64,000 nucleotides of DNA from Bradyrhizobium zhengyangense. GTDB taxonomy: Bacteria; Pseudomonadota; Alphaproteobacteria; Rhizobiales; Xanthobacteraceae. A model generated the notes under the pieces. The model had not been told where the DNA came from. It ran no database searches and was given only the letters and a program-made list of their open reading frames with translations. The stretch covers positions 62,001-126,000 of the forward strand of contig NZ_JAKLUA010000013.1 of assembly GCF_022012435.1 (NCBI RefSeq), written 5' to 3'. Positions 8,676 to 17,817 of this stretch are shown here, piece after piece (the stretch's first letter is position 1; every line of letters starts with the position of its first letter). Made by a program: the position numbers and the translations under genes.

Positions 8676-9473
8676 ATGCCCAAATTCCTTCGCGTCGGCC
8701 TGCATCAGTCGAACGTATCAGGGTACACGTCGAAGGCGTGGTGCGTGCGGCGGGTCGGTTCGGCGGTGTTCCTGAAATGGGGCGCCGTCGAAGTGCAGGG
8801 CGCCGGCAACGGCCGCAAGGTTTACTGGACACACCTGCCGCAGGAGAAAACGATCCGCTGCGGCACGGCGCAGCGCGCCCAGGATTACACCAAATCCGCC
8901 ATCGCACGGCGGCGCAGCCATGACTATGAACCGCTCAGTGGCGCCATTGGGGTCAGGAGAAGATCTGCCAACGGCAGCGCCGAGCTCAAGCAGACGCTCG
9001 CCACGATCCTGATCGTCGACATCGTCGGCTCCACGGCGAAGGCCGCAAAGCTCGGCGACGCGCGCTGGACCAAGGTCATGGGCCTCTACTACGCCGCGGT
9101 CCGCAAGGAGCTGAAATCGTCGCGCGGCAAGGAGGTCGTGACGACCGGCGACGGCGTGCTTGCGACCTTCAAGGCGCCGGCGGCTGGCATCAATTGCGCG
9201 ACTGCGATCCAGAGGGCCGTGCGCACGCTCGGCCTCGAGATCAGGGTCGGCCTTCACGCCGGCGAATACACGATCAGCGGCGGCGAGATGGTCGGTCTCG
9301 CCTTCCACATCGGCACCCGCGTTGCCGCCAAGGCGCGCGCCGGGGAAGTGCTGGTCTCGAGCGCGGTCAAGGACCTGCTCGCAGCGCAATCCCAGATCCG
9401 CCTTCGGGATCACGGCAGCCACCAGCTCAAGGGCGTGCCGGCGCGGTGGCGGCTCTATCGGGTGGAGGGTTGA
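8676..9473 (+). CDS. Class III nucleotide cyclase with a WGR-like N-terminal domain
   Basis: Protein of 265 residues. Residues 1-90 contain FLKWGAVEVQG (32-42), YWTHLP and a C-terminal DYEPL, which resemble a short WGR domain (a nucleic-acid-binding module); this is my reading from motifs only. Residues 108-265 form a cyclase domain with metal aspartates Asp115 (IVDIVGST) and Asp159 (TTGDG). The lysine usually found in the VKTTGDG motif of this subtype is Val here, although Lys152 is nearby, so substrate choice may differ. ATG at 8676 is chosen; the frame extends into the preceding gene but with non-coding-like residues. Confidence 0.75.
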   Translation: MPKFLRVGLHQSNVSGYTSKAWCVRRVGSAVFLKWGAVEVQGAGNGRKVYWTHLPQEKTIRCGTAQRAQDYTKSAIARRRSHDYEPLSGAIGVRRRSANGSAELKQTLATILIVDIVGSTAKAAKLGDARWTKVMGLYYAAVRKELKSSRGKEVVTTGDGVLATFKAPAAGINCATAIQRAVRTLGLEIRVGLHAGEYTISGGEMVGLAFHIGTRVAAKARAGEVLVSSAVKDLLAAQSQIRLRDHGSHQLKGVPARWRLYRVEG

Positions 9474-9704
9474 AGGAGGCGAGGCCGATCTCGCCGTCCT
9501 TCCCGAAGCGCTCTTGCGTAAGATTGTCTGCCGGGCCTTGCAAGACGCAGATGATCGCCGGCCGGGAATAAACACAAACCCGAATTGATCCTCACCAGGG
9601 GAACCGCGGCATACGCGCGGCGCGCGTTTGCGCGCGGCGGCGTCGCGATGGGGCGGAGACGAAACACAACAACAAAAGAAGCCGGAAAACCCTGGGAGTA
9701 CCTG

Positions 9705-11057
9705 ATGTCGTTGGAGAGGTTTGCAAGCGCCGCACGGCTGTGCGGCGCGGGGATTGTCTTGTCGTCACTGTTGGGCAGCGAAGCGCATGCGGCCGATCTT
9801 CTGACGAAAGCGCCGCCTGTTCCTTATGCTGCGGCCGATGATTTCTGGACGAGGCCGTATCTGTTCGGCGATCTCGGCAGGACGCGGCTGAAGGAGCAGG
9901 GCATCTCTCTCGCGCTGACGCTGGGCGACGAAGCCGTCACCAACCTGTCGGGCGGAGCCAGAAACACCGGCGCCAATGCCGGTCAGCTGGCGTTTCAGGC
10001 AAGATTCGACCTGGCGAAGCTGGCCGGCCTCCAGGGCGGTACCGTCGGCCTCACGCTGGTCGACCGCTTCGGCAACAATTTGAATAGCGAGGCTGACATT
10101 CCCGCCCTGCAGCTCACCAATGAGGTCTTTGGCCGCGGCACCATTCTGCGCCTGACCGAGCTTTACTACTCGCAAAAGCTTCTCGACGATCGCCTCGAGC
10201 TTAAGGGCGGCCGTCTCCCCGTCGGCTCCGACTTCTTCTTCGGCGAGTGCGATTTTATCAACCTGACCTTCTGCGGCGGCCAACCCGGCAACATCCTGGG
10301 TGGCTACATCTTCAACTGGCCGGTGAGCCAATGGGCCGGCCTGGCCCATTTCAATCTGACCAAGGAATGGAAGATTTCGGTCGGCGTCTACGACGCCAAT
10401 CCGAATTATCTGACGACGTCAGATCCGACGATCTACTTCCTGCCCGGCATTCCTGCCTCGAGCCCTGCAGCGGGTGTGCTCGTCCCGGTGGAGTTGACCT
10501 GGACTCCGAGTGGTCCCCTGAACGGAACCTGGAGATTCGGCGGCTGGTACGACAGCGCGTCGACGATTGATGGCGGCCTCCCGGGCATCGTTGCGACAAT
10601 TCCGGGCGCCGGTGGTGTCCCGGATCAAAATCTGGGAGATCAGCGTGGTCGCTTCGGCGTCTATGAGTCGATCCTGCAGCGGTTGACCGTCGATGGTCCC
10701 AAAACGCAGGGCTGGTACACGTTCCTCAACACGACCGTGGCCGATCACCGGACGTCGTTCCAGGACTACCAGATCTCCTGGGGCGTCAAGCACAGTGGAA
10801 CGTTCGCCTCGCGCCCCGATGACGAGGTTGGCTTCGCGGTGGGCACGACTCATGTGAACTCGGCAGCCCTCGGACCGAATGCAGGAGGTAACGAAGCTCC
10901 GATCGAGCTCTGGTACGGATTGCAGGCAACCGGCTGGATGAACCTCAAGTTCGACGCCCAGTACGTCATCAATCCTGGCGGGCGCGGGTTTAATGCCGCC
11001 GGTGTCAAGACCGACAACGCGTGGGTGCTGGGTCTGCGCACCGCGGTCCGGTTCTGA
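9705..11057 (+). CDS. OprB-family carbohydrate porin
   Basis: Outer-membrane beta-barrel porin of 450 residues for sugar diffusion. The signal peptide ends around EAHA-ADLL (residues 26-32), and the mature end DLLTKAPPVPYAA is typical of Bradyrhizobium outer-membrane proteins. The body is rich in Gly/Asn/aromatic strands and ends in an aromatic Phe (LRTAVRF), the BAM signal. FFFGECDFINLTFCGGQPG near residues 173-191 matches OprB-type sequences. ATG at 9705 begins the signal peptide. No sugar transporter is directly adjacent; a sugar ABC operon begins about 5 kb downstream. Confidence 0.88.
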   Translation: MSLERFASAARLCGAGIVLSSLLGSEAHAADLLTKAPPVPYAAADDFWTRPYLFGDLGRTRLKEQGISLALTLGDEAVTNLSGGARNTGANAGQLAFQARFDLAKLAGLQGGTVGLTLVDRFGNNLNSEADIPALQLTNEVFGRGTILRLTELYYSQKLLDDRLELKGGRLPVGSDFFFGECDFINLTFCGGQPGNILGGYIFNWPVSQWAGLAHFNLTKEWKISVGVYDANPNYLTTSDPTIYFLPGIPASSPAAGVLVPVELTWTPSGPLNGTWRFGGWYDSASTIDGGLPGIVATIPGAGGVPDQNLGDQRGRFGVYESILQRLTVDGPKTQGWYTFLNTTVADHRTSFQDYQISWGVKHSGTFASRPDDEVGFAVGTTHVNSAALGPNAGGNEAPIELWYGLQATGWMNLKFDAQYVINPGGRGFNAAGVKTDNAWVLGLRTAVRF

Positions 11058-11157
11058 GGCGAGGTGGAGCCGGAGCATTGAGCCAACGCTGCCGGATCAG
11101 GCGGACACTGGCTCAGATTGGTGCTGGACCGGCAGGCAGAAGCGTGGACGGCTCTCG

Positions 11158-12594
11158 CTATGGCTGCCACGCCGAGGCCATGCCATCCAGTTCACGTCGC
11201 ACACGATCGACGACGCTGCCCCAGTCGCCTCTGGTGGGCTGCCTGAACAGCCGCATCGACCGGTACCACGGGCTATCGTCGCGATCGAGCAGCCAGCGCC
11301 AATCCGGGTTGAAGGGCAGCATCGTCCAGACCGGTGCGCCAAGCGCGCCGGCGAGGTGAACGACGCTGGTGTCGACCGAGATCACCAGGTCGAGACAGGA
11401 CGTCAGCGCCGCGGTCTCGCTGAAATCGGTGAGCTGCTCGGTCAGGTCGACAATGTTGGAGCATTCGGCAAGGAAGGCGCGGTCCTCATCGCGGATGCCT
11501 TTCTGCAAGGAGACGAACTGGACGTCGCAATCCAAGAGCGGCACAAGCGCGCGTAGTGCGATCGACCGGTTGTGATCGTTCTTGTGACCCGGGTCGCCCG
11601 ACCAGGCCAAGCCCACGCGGAATCGTGTGCGGGGGCCAAGCCGGCTCTCCCACGCCTTCACGCGCTCCGTCGACGGCGCAGGAAGATAGCCATCCGCGAA
11701 CGGAATCGTATCCGGGCGCGTCCCGAACGCCAGCGGCAGGCTGCCGAGAGGACAGTGCAGGTCGAATGCCTGTGACGGCGTCGACGATCGGTCGATACAA
11801 TCTGCGACGCCGCTGATCCCGGCCAGTAGCCGCCGGACTGCAGGCTTGACCTCCAGGACGACGCGAGCCCCGGGCGCAGCTACCATCGACGCGTAGCGCG
11901 CAAACTGGATGGAGTCGCCGAGAGCCTCGTCGGCATGCAGCAGGATGGTCTTGCCCTCGAGCGGCTGGTCGCCCAGCCAGCGTGCTTGCGAAAACCCACG
12001 CTCGGCAAGGCCCAAAGACGGCGCTTTCCAACGGGCCTCGCGTCCCAGCCAGCCCCGCTCGAAATCTCCGGTCAGCATCTGCAGCAGCGCGAGATTCCAG
12101 ATCGTGTCCGCATTGTCGGGGGCGACCGCGAGCGATCGGTGAAACGTCGCGAAGGCGTCATCCAGCAATCGCAGGCTCCACAGCGCCCGCGCCTTTTCGT
12201 TGAGTGCTGCGGAAAAATTGGGACGAAGCGCGAGTGCGCGATCGAAGCTCGCGAAAGCCTGCTCCATGCGGCCCAGCCGCGAATGCAGCGTGCCGAGATT
12301 CTTGTGCGTTTCCGCCTCGCCAGGGTTCAGCGCGATGGATCTCTCGAAGTCCGCCTGGGCCTCCGCGAACCGGCCCAGTCGCTGCAGGCAAAGGCCACGC
12401 GTTTGATACAAAGGTGCGACATTGGGATTGAGCTTTTCGAATGCGTTGAAGCATTCCAGGGCTTCGGCAAACCGGCCGAGATTGAACAGCGATTGGCCCT
12501 GTTTTGCTGCCTCCAGGCTCTTCGCAATCTGCAGATTTTGCGGCGCGGATTTTGGGGAATGTTTGGCCGCGGCCCGGCGCTCTTGGCGGTTCAT
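11158..12594 (-). CDS. TPR-repeat protein with GT9/GT41-like glycosyltransferase domain
   Basis: Protein of 478 residues. The start MNRQERRAAAKHSPK is the stock N-terminus of rhizobial TPR proteins, which decides the ATG at 12594 over an earlier one at 12681. Residues about 35-190 carry four TPR units (for example ALECFNAFEKLNPNVAPLYQ, then AQADFERSIALNPGEAETHK). The C-terminal 270 residues look like a heptosyl/GlcNAc-transferase lobe: LHADEALGDSIQFARY, FRVGLAWSGDPGHKND and ISVDTSVVHLAGALGAPVW. It lies alone and convergent to the porin gene. Acceptor unknown; protein or surface-polysaccharide glycosylation is likely. Confidence 0.82.
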   Translation of the reverse strand: MNRQERRAAAKHSPKSAPQNLQIAKSLEAAKQGQSLFNLGRFAEALECFNAFEKLNPNVAPLYQTRGLCLQRLGRFAEAQADFERSIALNPGEAETHKNLGTLHSRLGRMEQAFASFDRALALRPNFSAALNEKARALWSLRLLDDAFATFHRSLAVAPDNADTIWNLALLQMLTGDFERGWLGREARWKAPSLGLAERGFSQARWLGDQPLEGKTILLHADEALGDSIQFARYASMVAAPGARVVLEVKPAVRRLLAGISGVADCIDRSSTPSQAFDLHCPLGSLPLAFGTRPDTIPFADGYLPAPSTERVKAWESRLGPRTRFRVGLAWSGDPGHKNDHNRSIALRALVPLLDCDVQFVSLQKGIRDEDRAFLAECSNIVDLTEQLTDFSETAALTSCLDLVISVDTSVVHLAGALGAPVWTMLPFNPDWRWLLDRDDSPWYRSMRLFRQPTRGDWGSVVDRVRRELDGMASAWQP

Positions 12595-12690
12595 TGGCTG
12601 ACCAGAAATGGAGACGACGTCCCGTCGCGGCATTTTCTGGTGCCAGGCTGGTGCGAGGCTGGTGCTGCCCGAAAGGCTCACACAACGAGA

Positions 12691-12713
12691 GAGGCCGCCT
12701 TCGCGGCGGCCTC
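12691..12713 (-). terminator. GC-rich hairpin between two minus-strand genes
   Basis: GAGGCCGCC (12691-12699) pairs with GGCGGCCTC (12705-12713), 10 bases beyond the stop of the small gene at 12724. Flanking CAACG/CGTTG can lengthen the stem. No T-run is seen on the minus strand. Confidence 0.55.
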
Positions 12714-12723
12714 ACTTCCGTTG

Positions 12724-13050
12724 TTACCATCGACCGGGACCGACGCCGATCGTGACGCCCGGCCCGTCATACCCGCCGTCGTAGTAGCCGCGGTCATAAT
12801 ACCCACGATCATAATAGGTGCGGGCCGGCGCCTGATAGTAGCCATAGCTGTCGCGCCACCTCGTGTGGCGGTGTCGGCAATTTCCAACGCCGGCCATCAA
12901 CTGACCGCCGCTCATGGCGGGGCCCTCGGCGCCGACCGCGTTGTTGCCTGAGCTTGTGCAGGGACCCGGGCCTTGAGCGAAGCTCGGGGTTGCCATCGCG
13001 GTCATTGCAATCGTCGCGGCGATCACGCCAATGCTTGGAACGATCCTCAT
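12724..13050 (-). CDS. Small secreted Gly/Tyr-rich protein
   Basis: Protein of 108 residues. A clear signal peptide (MRIVPSIGVIAATIAMTAMATPSFA) is followed by a region with two cysteines (PGPCTSSGN, VGNCRHRH). The tail has three tandem YYDRG/YYDGG repeats (residues about 80-95) and ends GVGPGRW. A perfect GGAGG ribosome site lies upstream of the ATG. Such short repeat-tailed secreted proteins are common in Bradyrhizobium and have no known function; envelope location is likely. Confidence 0.75.
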   Translation of the reverse strand: MRIVPSIGVIAATIAMTAMATPSFAQGPGPCTSSGNNAVGAEGPAMSGGQLMAGVGNCRHRHTRWRDSYGYYQAPARTYYDRGYYDRGYYDGGYDGPGVTIGVGPGRW

Positions 13051-13191
13051 GTCTGTCCTCCAGTTTCGAGAGGGATCAACGACGCGTAGCTGCCGACGTT
13101 CCCCGCGATGCGCTGATGCGAGGGATGCGGAACATGGGAGCCTCCCTCTTCGCCTCCGTTCGGTTCCAGCTATTCCAGGATCCCGCGAGGG

Positions 13192-14208
13192 TCAGGCGGA
13201 TGGAGTTCCGTGCGGATCGCGCTCGGTCAGGAACTGACTGATGGCGTCGAATGCCTGCATGCGGTTCCTTTCGAGCAGCACCATGTGGGTGCCTTCGCCG
13301 ATTTCCACCCATCGGCGGTATGGCGCCCGTTTGAGCGAACTGAAGAAATTTTGCATCGTGGCCATGGTCACGTCGCGGTCCCATTCGGCGTGAACGAGGA
13401 GCACGGGGACCCGAATGTCGTTCGCGTCGTAGATCGTTTTGCCTGCGCTCCAATAATCGCGGATATCCTGGATCGGACCGTTCACCGCGCGCATCACACG
13501 GGGGCGCTCGGTGTTGCCTTGCGGATCTGACGCGAGCGAGGCTTCCGCCCAGCGATCGAACCAGCCTTCCGGGATCAGGCTCGCGCGTGCCGCTTCCGGC
13601 GCCGCCGCGAGCCAGCGCTCCCTGAAATCGAGCACGGGGACCTTGCGGTAGCCACCGAGCGCGCCGCCGGAATCGATCGGGGCCGGGGTGTTCAGCAACC
13701 ACAGCGGCGCGACCAGCGCGAGCCGCACGACCTTGTCGTTGTTGCCAGCGGTATAAGCGCCGGCCACCGAGCCGCCCCAGGACATGGCGACGAGATTGAG
13801 GCGCGGGATGCCGCGATGCCGAAGGATGTAATCGACCGCGCTGGCGAGGTCGCGCACTGCGACATTGGTGCGAACGAGCGGCGCGGAGTCCTGCGCCGGC
13901 GCGTCCATTTCCGGCGGCCGGGTCGATCCGCCATAGCCGCGCACGTCGAGTGCGAACACATCAAAGCCCTGCGCGGCGAGATGATCCATGAAGGAGCGGC
14001 CGCCGAACGGCACGTCGAAAAGGCTCGCCGACGAATAGGTTGCGCCATGGACCATCAGGATGGTCCGCTCGGCGGAAAAGGCCTTCTGCGCGCTGGCTCG
14101 CTTGTTGCGAAGGTGAAGCGAAATGCCGGGCGTGTCGCTCGGGACAGCGAGATCTTCGACCACGAGATCGGGCCTGTATCCATGTGCGGGAATGGTCTGG
14201 TCCATCAT
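13192..14208 (-). CDS. Alpha/beta hydrolase
   Basis: Hydrolase of 338 residues. The oxyanion strand is TILMVHGATYSS, followed by DVRGYGGSTRP. The nucleophile elbow is AMSWGGS (Ser in SWG, with Ala in place of the first Gly), the acid is Asp in HAEWDRDV, and the His is in GEGTHMV; the triad is complete. ATG at 14208 has AAGGAAG six bases upstream; a second ATG follows at 14205. It starts 13 bases after the MBL-fold gene, so the two form one operon transcribed away from the LysR gene. Ester or lactone substrate; identity unknown. Confidence 0.87.
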   Translation of the reverse strand: MMDQTIPAHGYRPDLVVEDLAVPSDTPGISLHLRNKRASAQKAFSAERTILMVHGATYSSASLFDVPFGGRSFMDHLAAQGFDVFALDVRGYGGSTRPPEMDAPAQDSAPLVRTNVAVRDLASAVDYILRHRGIPRLNLVAMSWGGSVAGAYTAGNNDKVVRLALVAPLWLLNTPAPIDSGGALGGYRKVPVLDFRERWLAAAPEAARASLIPEGWFDRWAEASLASDPQGNTERPRVMRAVNGPIQDIRDYWSAGKTIYDANDIRVPVLLVHAEWDRDVTMATMQNFFSSLKRAPYRRWVEIGEGTHMVLLERNRMQAFDAISQFLTERDPHGTPSA

Positions 14209-14221
14209 CAGTCTTCCTTGA

Positions 14222-15145
14222 TCAGAGGAATTGCCAGGCGAAGCGCTCTCCGCTGCGCCTGATGCGCCCAGTGGAGGACTCCGCGAAATGGGTGGTGAAG
14301 ACGGTTGCGCCGCTCTCGGCCGCATCCTCCAGCACGGCGTTGCGCGAGCGGAGCGCGGCTTCAGGGAATTCGCAGAAGCAGGAGTTGAGCGAGGGCTCAT
14401 AGACCTGGAGCGGGTGATGCATCACATCACCCGCAAACAGCGCTTGCTCGCCGCGAGAGACGAGGCGGATGGAGGCGTGGTCGACACTGTGGCCTGGCGT
14501 CGGGATGAACGAAATTCCCTCCAGCACTTCGCCGCCGTCAACTGTGACCAGCCGTGCCAGGCCCGCATCGATCACCGGCCGCACGCTGTCGTCATAGACG
14601 CGATCGGCGGGCTTGCGCAGCGCAGGGCCCAAGGCCGGATTGGCCGCTGGCTCCCCACCATTGGCCAGACTCTCGCCATAGGCCTGCTCGACGCGAGAGA
14701 AGATGTAGGTGGCGTTGGGGAACGTCGGCGTCCAGCAACCGTCGACGAGGCGCGTGTTCCAGCCGACGTGATCGGCGTGGACGTGGGTGAGGAGCACATG
14801 GTCGACGTCATCGGGCCTGACGCCAGCAGCGGCCAGCCGCGCAAGGAAGGGCTCGTTGAGCCGATGCAGCGGCGGAATGTCGGGCCTGTTCTTGTCGTTG
14901 CCGGTGGCCGTATCGATCAGGATGGTGTGGCGCGGCGTTTTGATCAGCCAGCTGTGGATGCTCTGGATGAACGTGCCGGTCGCAGCATCGAACGGGCCGG
15001 CCTCGAGCCGCGACCGCTGGCGCTCCAGCGCGTCCGGATCCGCGCCGGGATAGAGCGTGTCGAACTGAAAGGCTGCGAGCGACAGTTCGTCGATCCGCGT
15101 GATGACTGCATCGCCGACGTGATAGGTCTTCGTCTCCTTCGTCAC
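14222..15145 (-). CDS. Metallo-beta-lactamase-fold hydrolase
   Basis: Zn-dependent hydrolase of 307 residues. The core motif is THVHADHVGW (HxHxDH), with further metal residues in TPGHSVDH and the DVMHHPLQ segment, and a late His in TTHFA; this arrangement is typical of lactonase/arylsulfatase-like MBL proteins. I prefer GTG at 15145 because GGAGGA sits seven bases upstream; an ATG at 15196 would add 17 residues without a ribosome site. It is first in a two-gene operon with the alpha/beta hydrolase and faces the LysR gene, its likely regulator. Confidence 0.85.
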   Translation of the reverse strand: MTKETKTYHVGDAVITRIDELSLAAFQFDTLYPGADPDALERQRSRLEAGPFDAATGTFIQSIHSWLIKTPRHTILIDTATGNDKNRPDIPPLHRLNEPFLARLAAAGVRPDDVDHVLLTHVHADHVGWNTRLVDGCWTPTFPNATYIFSRVEQAYGESLANGGEPAANPALGPALRKPADRVYDDSVRPVIDAGLARLVTVDGGEVLEGISFIPTPGHSVDHASIRLVSRGEQALFAGDVMHHPLQVYEPSLNSCFCEFPEAALRSRNAVLEDAAESGATVFTTHFAESSTGRIRRSGERFAWQFL

Positions 15146-15393
15146 TGAGAGATCCTCCGCTTCGGTCGGCGCCGGACGCGGCGTGATTGCCGACATCCTG
15201 GACCCGCCGCCGTGGCTGTGAGGTACGCGCCGGGCTGCGCCGCCGGGAGGGCCGCGGCCTCGATACGTCCAATCGATGCCGTTGATATCTGGGCGTTCCG
15301 GCGGCCTGCCTTTTCATGTCCGCGCGAAGGCCTTAACTTCTCTCAGCGCGGCTCGTATGGCCGCGATAGTTTGCCTTGAACGGAGGTGCCGCG

Positions 15394-16341
15394 ATGGCGG
15401 ATGTCGAACGCGGTCCGGGCCGGTCGGCCGACGATGCCGAGCTCGCTGAGATCGATCTCGGCCTGTTGCTCGCGCTGGAGGCGCTCTTGCGCGAGCGCAA
15501 TGTCACCCGTGCGGCGTCGCGGCTGAACATCGGGCAGCCGGCGCTATCGGCCCGGCTCAACCGATTGCGGCAGGTGTTCGCCGATCCGCTGTTCGTGCCT
15601 GCGGCGGCGGGGCGGGGCGTGGTGCCGACGACGCGAGCGGTGGAGCTACAGGCGGAGCTTGCGGAGGTGCTCGGCAAATTGCGCCGCATGGTGGAGGGAC
15701 CGGCTGCGTTCGATCCCGCGGGCGACCAGCGAACCTTTGTCGTTGCCATTCACGAGAATCCGGCGGTGACGCTGGCGCCGGGTTTCGTTGCCCAGTTGAC
15801 GTCGATGGCTCCCCGCACGCGGCTTGCCCTTGTCCATCCCACGTCCGACATCGTCGATCGCCTCGAACGAGGTGAGATCGATGTCCTGGTCACGGGACCC
15901 GGCGGGACCAGCGGCGAGCTGATGCAGCGTCCGCTGTTCGAGGACAGCTTCCTGACCGCGCAGCGCAAGGGCCACCCGCGCGGCACAGGTACGCTCGATC
16001 TCGACACGTTTTGCGCATCCGATCATCTGCTGATCTCCGCGGATGGCGGCGGTTTCGCAGGCCTGGTCGACGACGCGCTGTCCGCGCTCGGCCGTTTCAG
16101 GCGCGTCGCGGTCTCGATCCAGACCTATGCGCTTGCCCCAATCATCCTCGCGCACAGCGATTGCATCTGCACCCTGCCGCGGCGATTTCTGCTGCGCTTT
16201 GCCCATGAGCTCGACCTTGCGCCACCGCCGCTCGATCTGCCGCCGGCACGCATCGTCGCGCTATGGCACCCCCGCAACCAGGAGGACGCAGGTCACGCCT
16301 GGTTGCGCGATCGCCTCTACCAGGCGGCTGCCGCCACGTGA
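15394..16341 (+). CDS. LysR-family transcriptional regulator
   Basis: Regulator of 315 residues. The N-terminal winged HTH contains LLLALEALLRERNVTRAASR and the recognition stretch IGQPALSARLNRLRQVFADPLFV. The effector domain follows (HENPAVTLAPGF, and so on) and resembles the NodD/PcaQ-like LysR branch with the LFVP signature. ATG at 15394 is chosen because CGGAGG lies upstream. It is divergent from the MBL/hydrolase operon with about 250 bases between starts, the usual layout for a LysR regulator and its target. Confidence 0.9.
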   Translation: MADVERGPGRSADDAELAEIDLGLLLALEALLRERNVTRAASRLNIGQPALSARLNRLRQVFADPLFVPAAAGRGVVPTTRAVELQAELAEVLGKLRRMVEGPAAFDPAGDQRTFVVAIHENPAVTLAPGFVAQLTSMAPRTRLALVHPTSDIVDRLERGEIDVLVTGPGGTSGELMQRPLFEDSFLTAQRKGHPRGTGTLDLDTFCASDHLLISADGGGFAGLVDDALSALGRFRRVAVSIQTYALAPIILAHSDCICTLPRRFLLRFAHELDLAPPPLDLPPARIVALWHPRNQEDAGHAWLRDRLYQAAAAT

Positions 16342-16445
16342 TGTCTGCAATCGCGTGGATGAGCCGAGCCCGCGTTTGACAAAGCCGACCTAGCCGCTAC
16401 CTTCGGTTCGCTTGCAATAAAGAAGCACGTTGCGCAACTCGTGCA

Positions 16446-16507
16446 TTGACAAGCGGTCAACTTGTGTCATCGGCCGGTCACACGCGCCTCAATTGACACG
16501 TGGTCAG
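16446..16507 (+). promoter_or_regulatory. Two repeated TTGAC-N5-GTCAA operator-like sites before the sugar ABC operon
   Basis: TTGACAAGCGGTCAA (16446-16460) is a perfect inverted repeat with a 5-base centre. TTGACACGTGGTCAG (16493-16507) is a near copy 47 bases downstream that ends at the AGGGAGGA ribosome site. Between them GTGTCATCGGCCGGTCACAC is another partial dyad. The arrangement suggests cooperative repressor binding at the operon promoter; the regulator is not identified. Confidence 0.55.
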
Positions 16508-16519
16508 GGAGGACAGTTC

Positions 16520-17812
16520 ATGAGCGGCTTCGCGCTGTCGCGTCGTTCATTGATCGGCGCCGGTATCGGCGGTGCAACATTGGCGGGCCTGGGTGGCCTG
16601 CCCGCTGCGGCGCGAGAGTTGCGGCTGCGCATGTTCTGGTGGGGCGCCAAGGAACGGGCGGAGCGCACCGACAAGGTCAATCAGCTCTATTTGAGCAGCC
16701 ATCCGGACATGACAATCGCCGGCGAGACGCTGGGCTGGACCGATTATTGGGCGCGGCTTGCGACGCAAACCGCCGGTCGCAATGCGCCCGACGTGCTGCA
16801 GATGGATTACCGCTACATCTTCGAATATGCGCGCCGGGGTGCCCTGCTGCCGCTCGATGCTTACGTACCGAAAGCCCTTAACCTCACGGATTTCAGCCCG
16901 GCCGCGGTCGACAGTGGCAAGGTCGACGGCAAGATCTACGGCGTCAGCCTCGGTCTCAACTCGACGGCGATGGTCTACGACAAGGGGCTGATCCAGAGCC
17001 TGGGCCTGAAGGAACCGATCTGGAACATGACATGGAGCGAGGTTGGCGATCTCGCGGCCGAGGTCACCAAGGCCGCCAAGCGCGACGGCTTTACCGGCAT
17101 GGAGGACGGCGGTGGCAACGAGCCGCTGCTGGAGGTCTGGCTCGCCCAGCGCGGCAAGTCGCTGTACACCGGCGAAGGCAAGGTTGGTTACGACGACAAG
17201 GACATGGCCGAGTGGCTCGCATTCTGGAGCGATATGCGCAAACGCGGCGCCAGCGCCGCGCCTGACGTTCAGGCGCTCGATCGCGGCGAGATCGATTCGA
17301 ACCTGTTGTCGCTCGGCAAGGTCGCCATGACCTTTGCCCACTCCAACCAGCTGGTCGGCTTCCAGGCCATCAACAAGAGCAAGCTCGGCCTCTCGACGTT
17401 TCCCGACGGCGGGCAGGGCGCGAAACCCGGCCAATATCTGAAGCCGGCCATGATGTGGAGCGTCTCCGCGCAGTCGAAACAGGCCGAGGCTGCGGTTCAG
17501 CTGGTCAGTTACTTCATTGCCGATACTGAGGCCGGCAAGCTGCTCGGTGTCGAGCGCGGCGTGCCGGCGTCGTCAGCGGTGCGCAATGTCGTGACGCCGT
17601 CGCTCGACGACCTCGGCCGCGCCATGGTCGACTACATCAGCCTGATCAGCGACAAGGTTGGACCATTGCCGCCTCCGCCACCGCGGGGCGCCGGCGAGAT
17701 CCAGAGCGTGCTGCGGCGGGTGAATGAACAGGTCGGCTTCGGCCGTCTGACGCCAGCCAACGGCGCCAAGCAGTTCGTCGCCGAGGCGTCCGCCGTGCTG
17801 GCCCGCGGATAG
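16520..17812 (+). CDS. ABC sugar transporter periplasmic binding protein (UgpB/MalE-like family 1)
   Basis: Secreted binding protein of 430 residues. The N-terminus SRRSLIGAGIGGATLAG resembles a twin-arginine/hydrophobic signal. The mature start ELRLRMFWWGAKERAERT and later WTDYWARLATQTAGRNAPDVLQ are typical of family-1 sugar binders. ATG at 16520 has AGGGAGGA upstream. It heads an operon with two permeases and two Gfo/Idh/MocA dehydrogenases, so the ligand is probably a sugar, inositol or sugar acid that these enzymes oxidise. Confidence 0.9.
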   Translation: MSGFALSRRSLIGAGIGGATLAGLGGLPAAARELRLRMFWWGAKERAERTDKVNQLYLSSHPDMTIAGETLGWTDYWARLATQTAGRNAPDVLQMDYRYIFEYARRGALLPLDAYVPKALNLTDFSPAAVDSGKVDGKIYGVSLGLNSTAMVYDKGLIQSLGLKEPIWNMTWSEVGDLAAEVTKAAKRDGFTGMEDGGGNEPLLEVWLAQRGKSLYTGEGKVGYDDKDMAEWLAFWSDMRKRGASAAPDVQALDRGEIDSNLLSLGKVAMTFAHSNQLVGFQAINKSKLGLSTFPDGGQGAKPGQYLKPAMMWSVSAQSKQAEAAVQLVSYFIADTEAGKLLGVERGVPASSAVRNVVTPSLDDLGRAMVDYISLISDKVGPLPPPPPRGAGEIQSVLRRVNEQVGFGRLTPANGAKQFVAEASAVLARG

Positions 17813-17817
17813 AAGCA

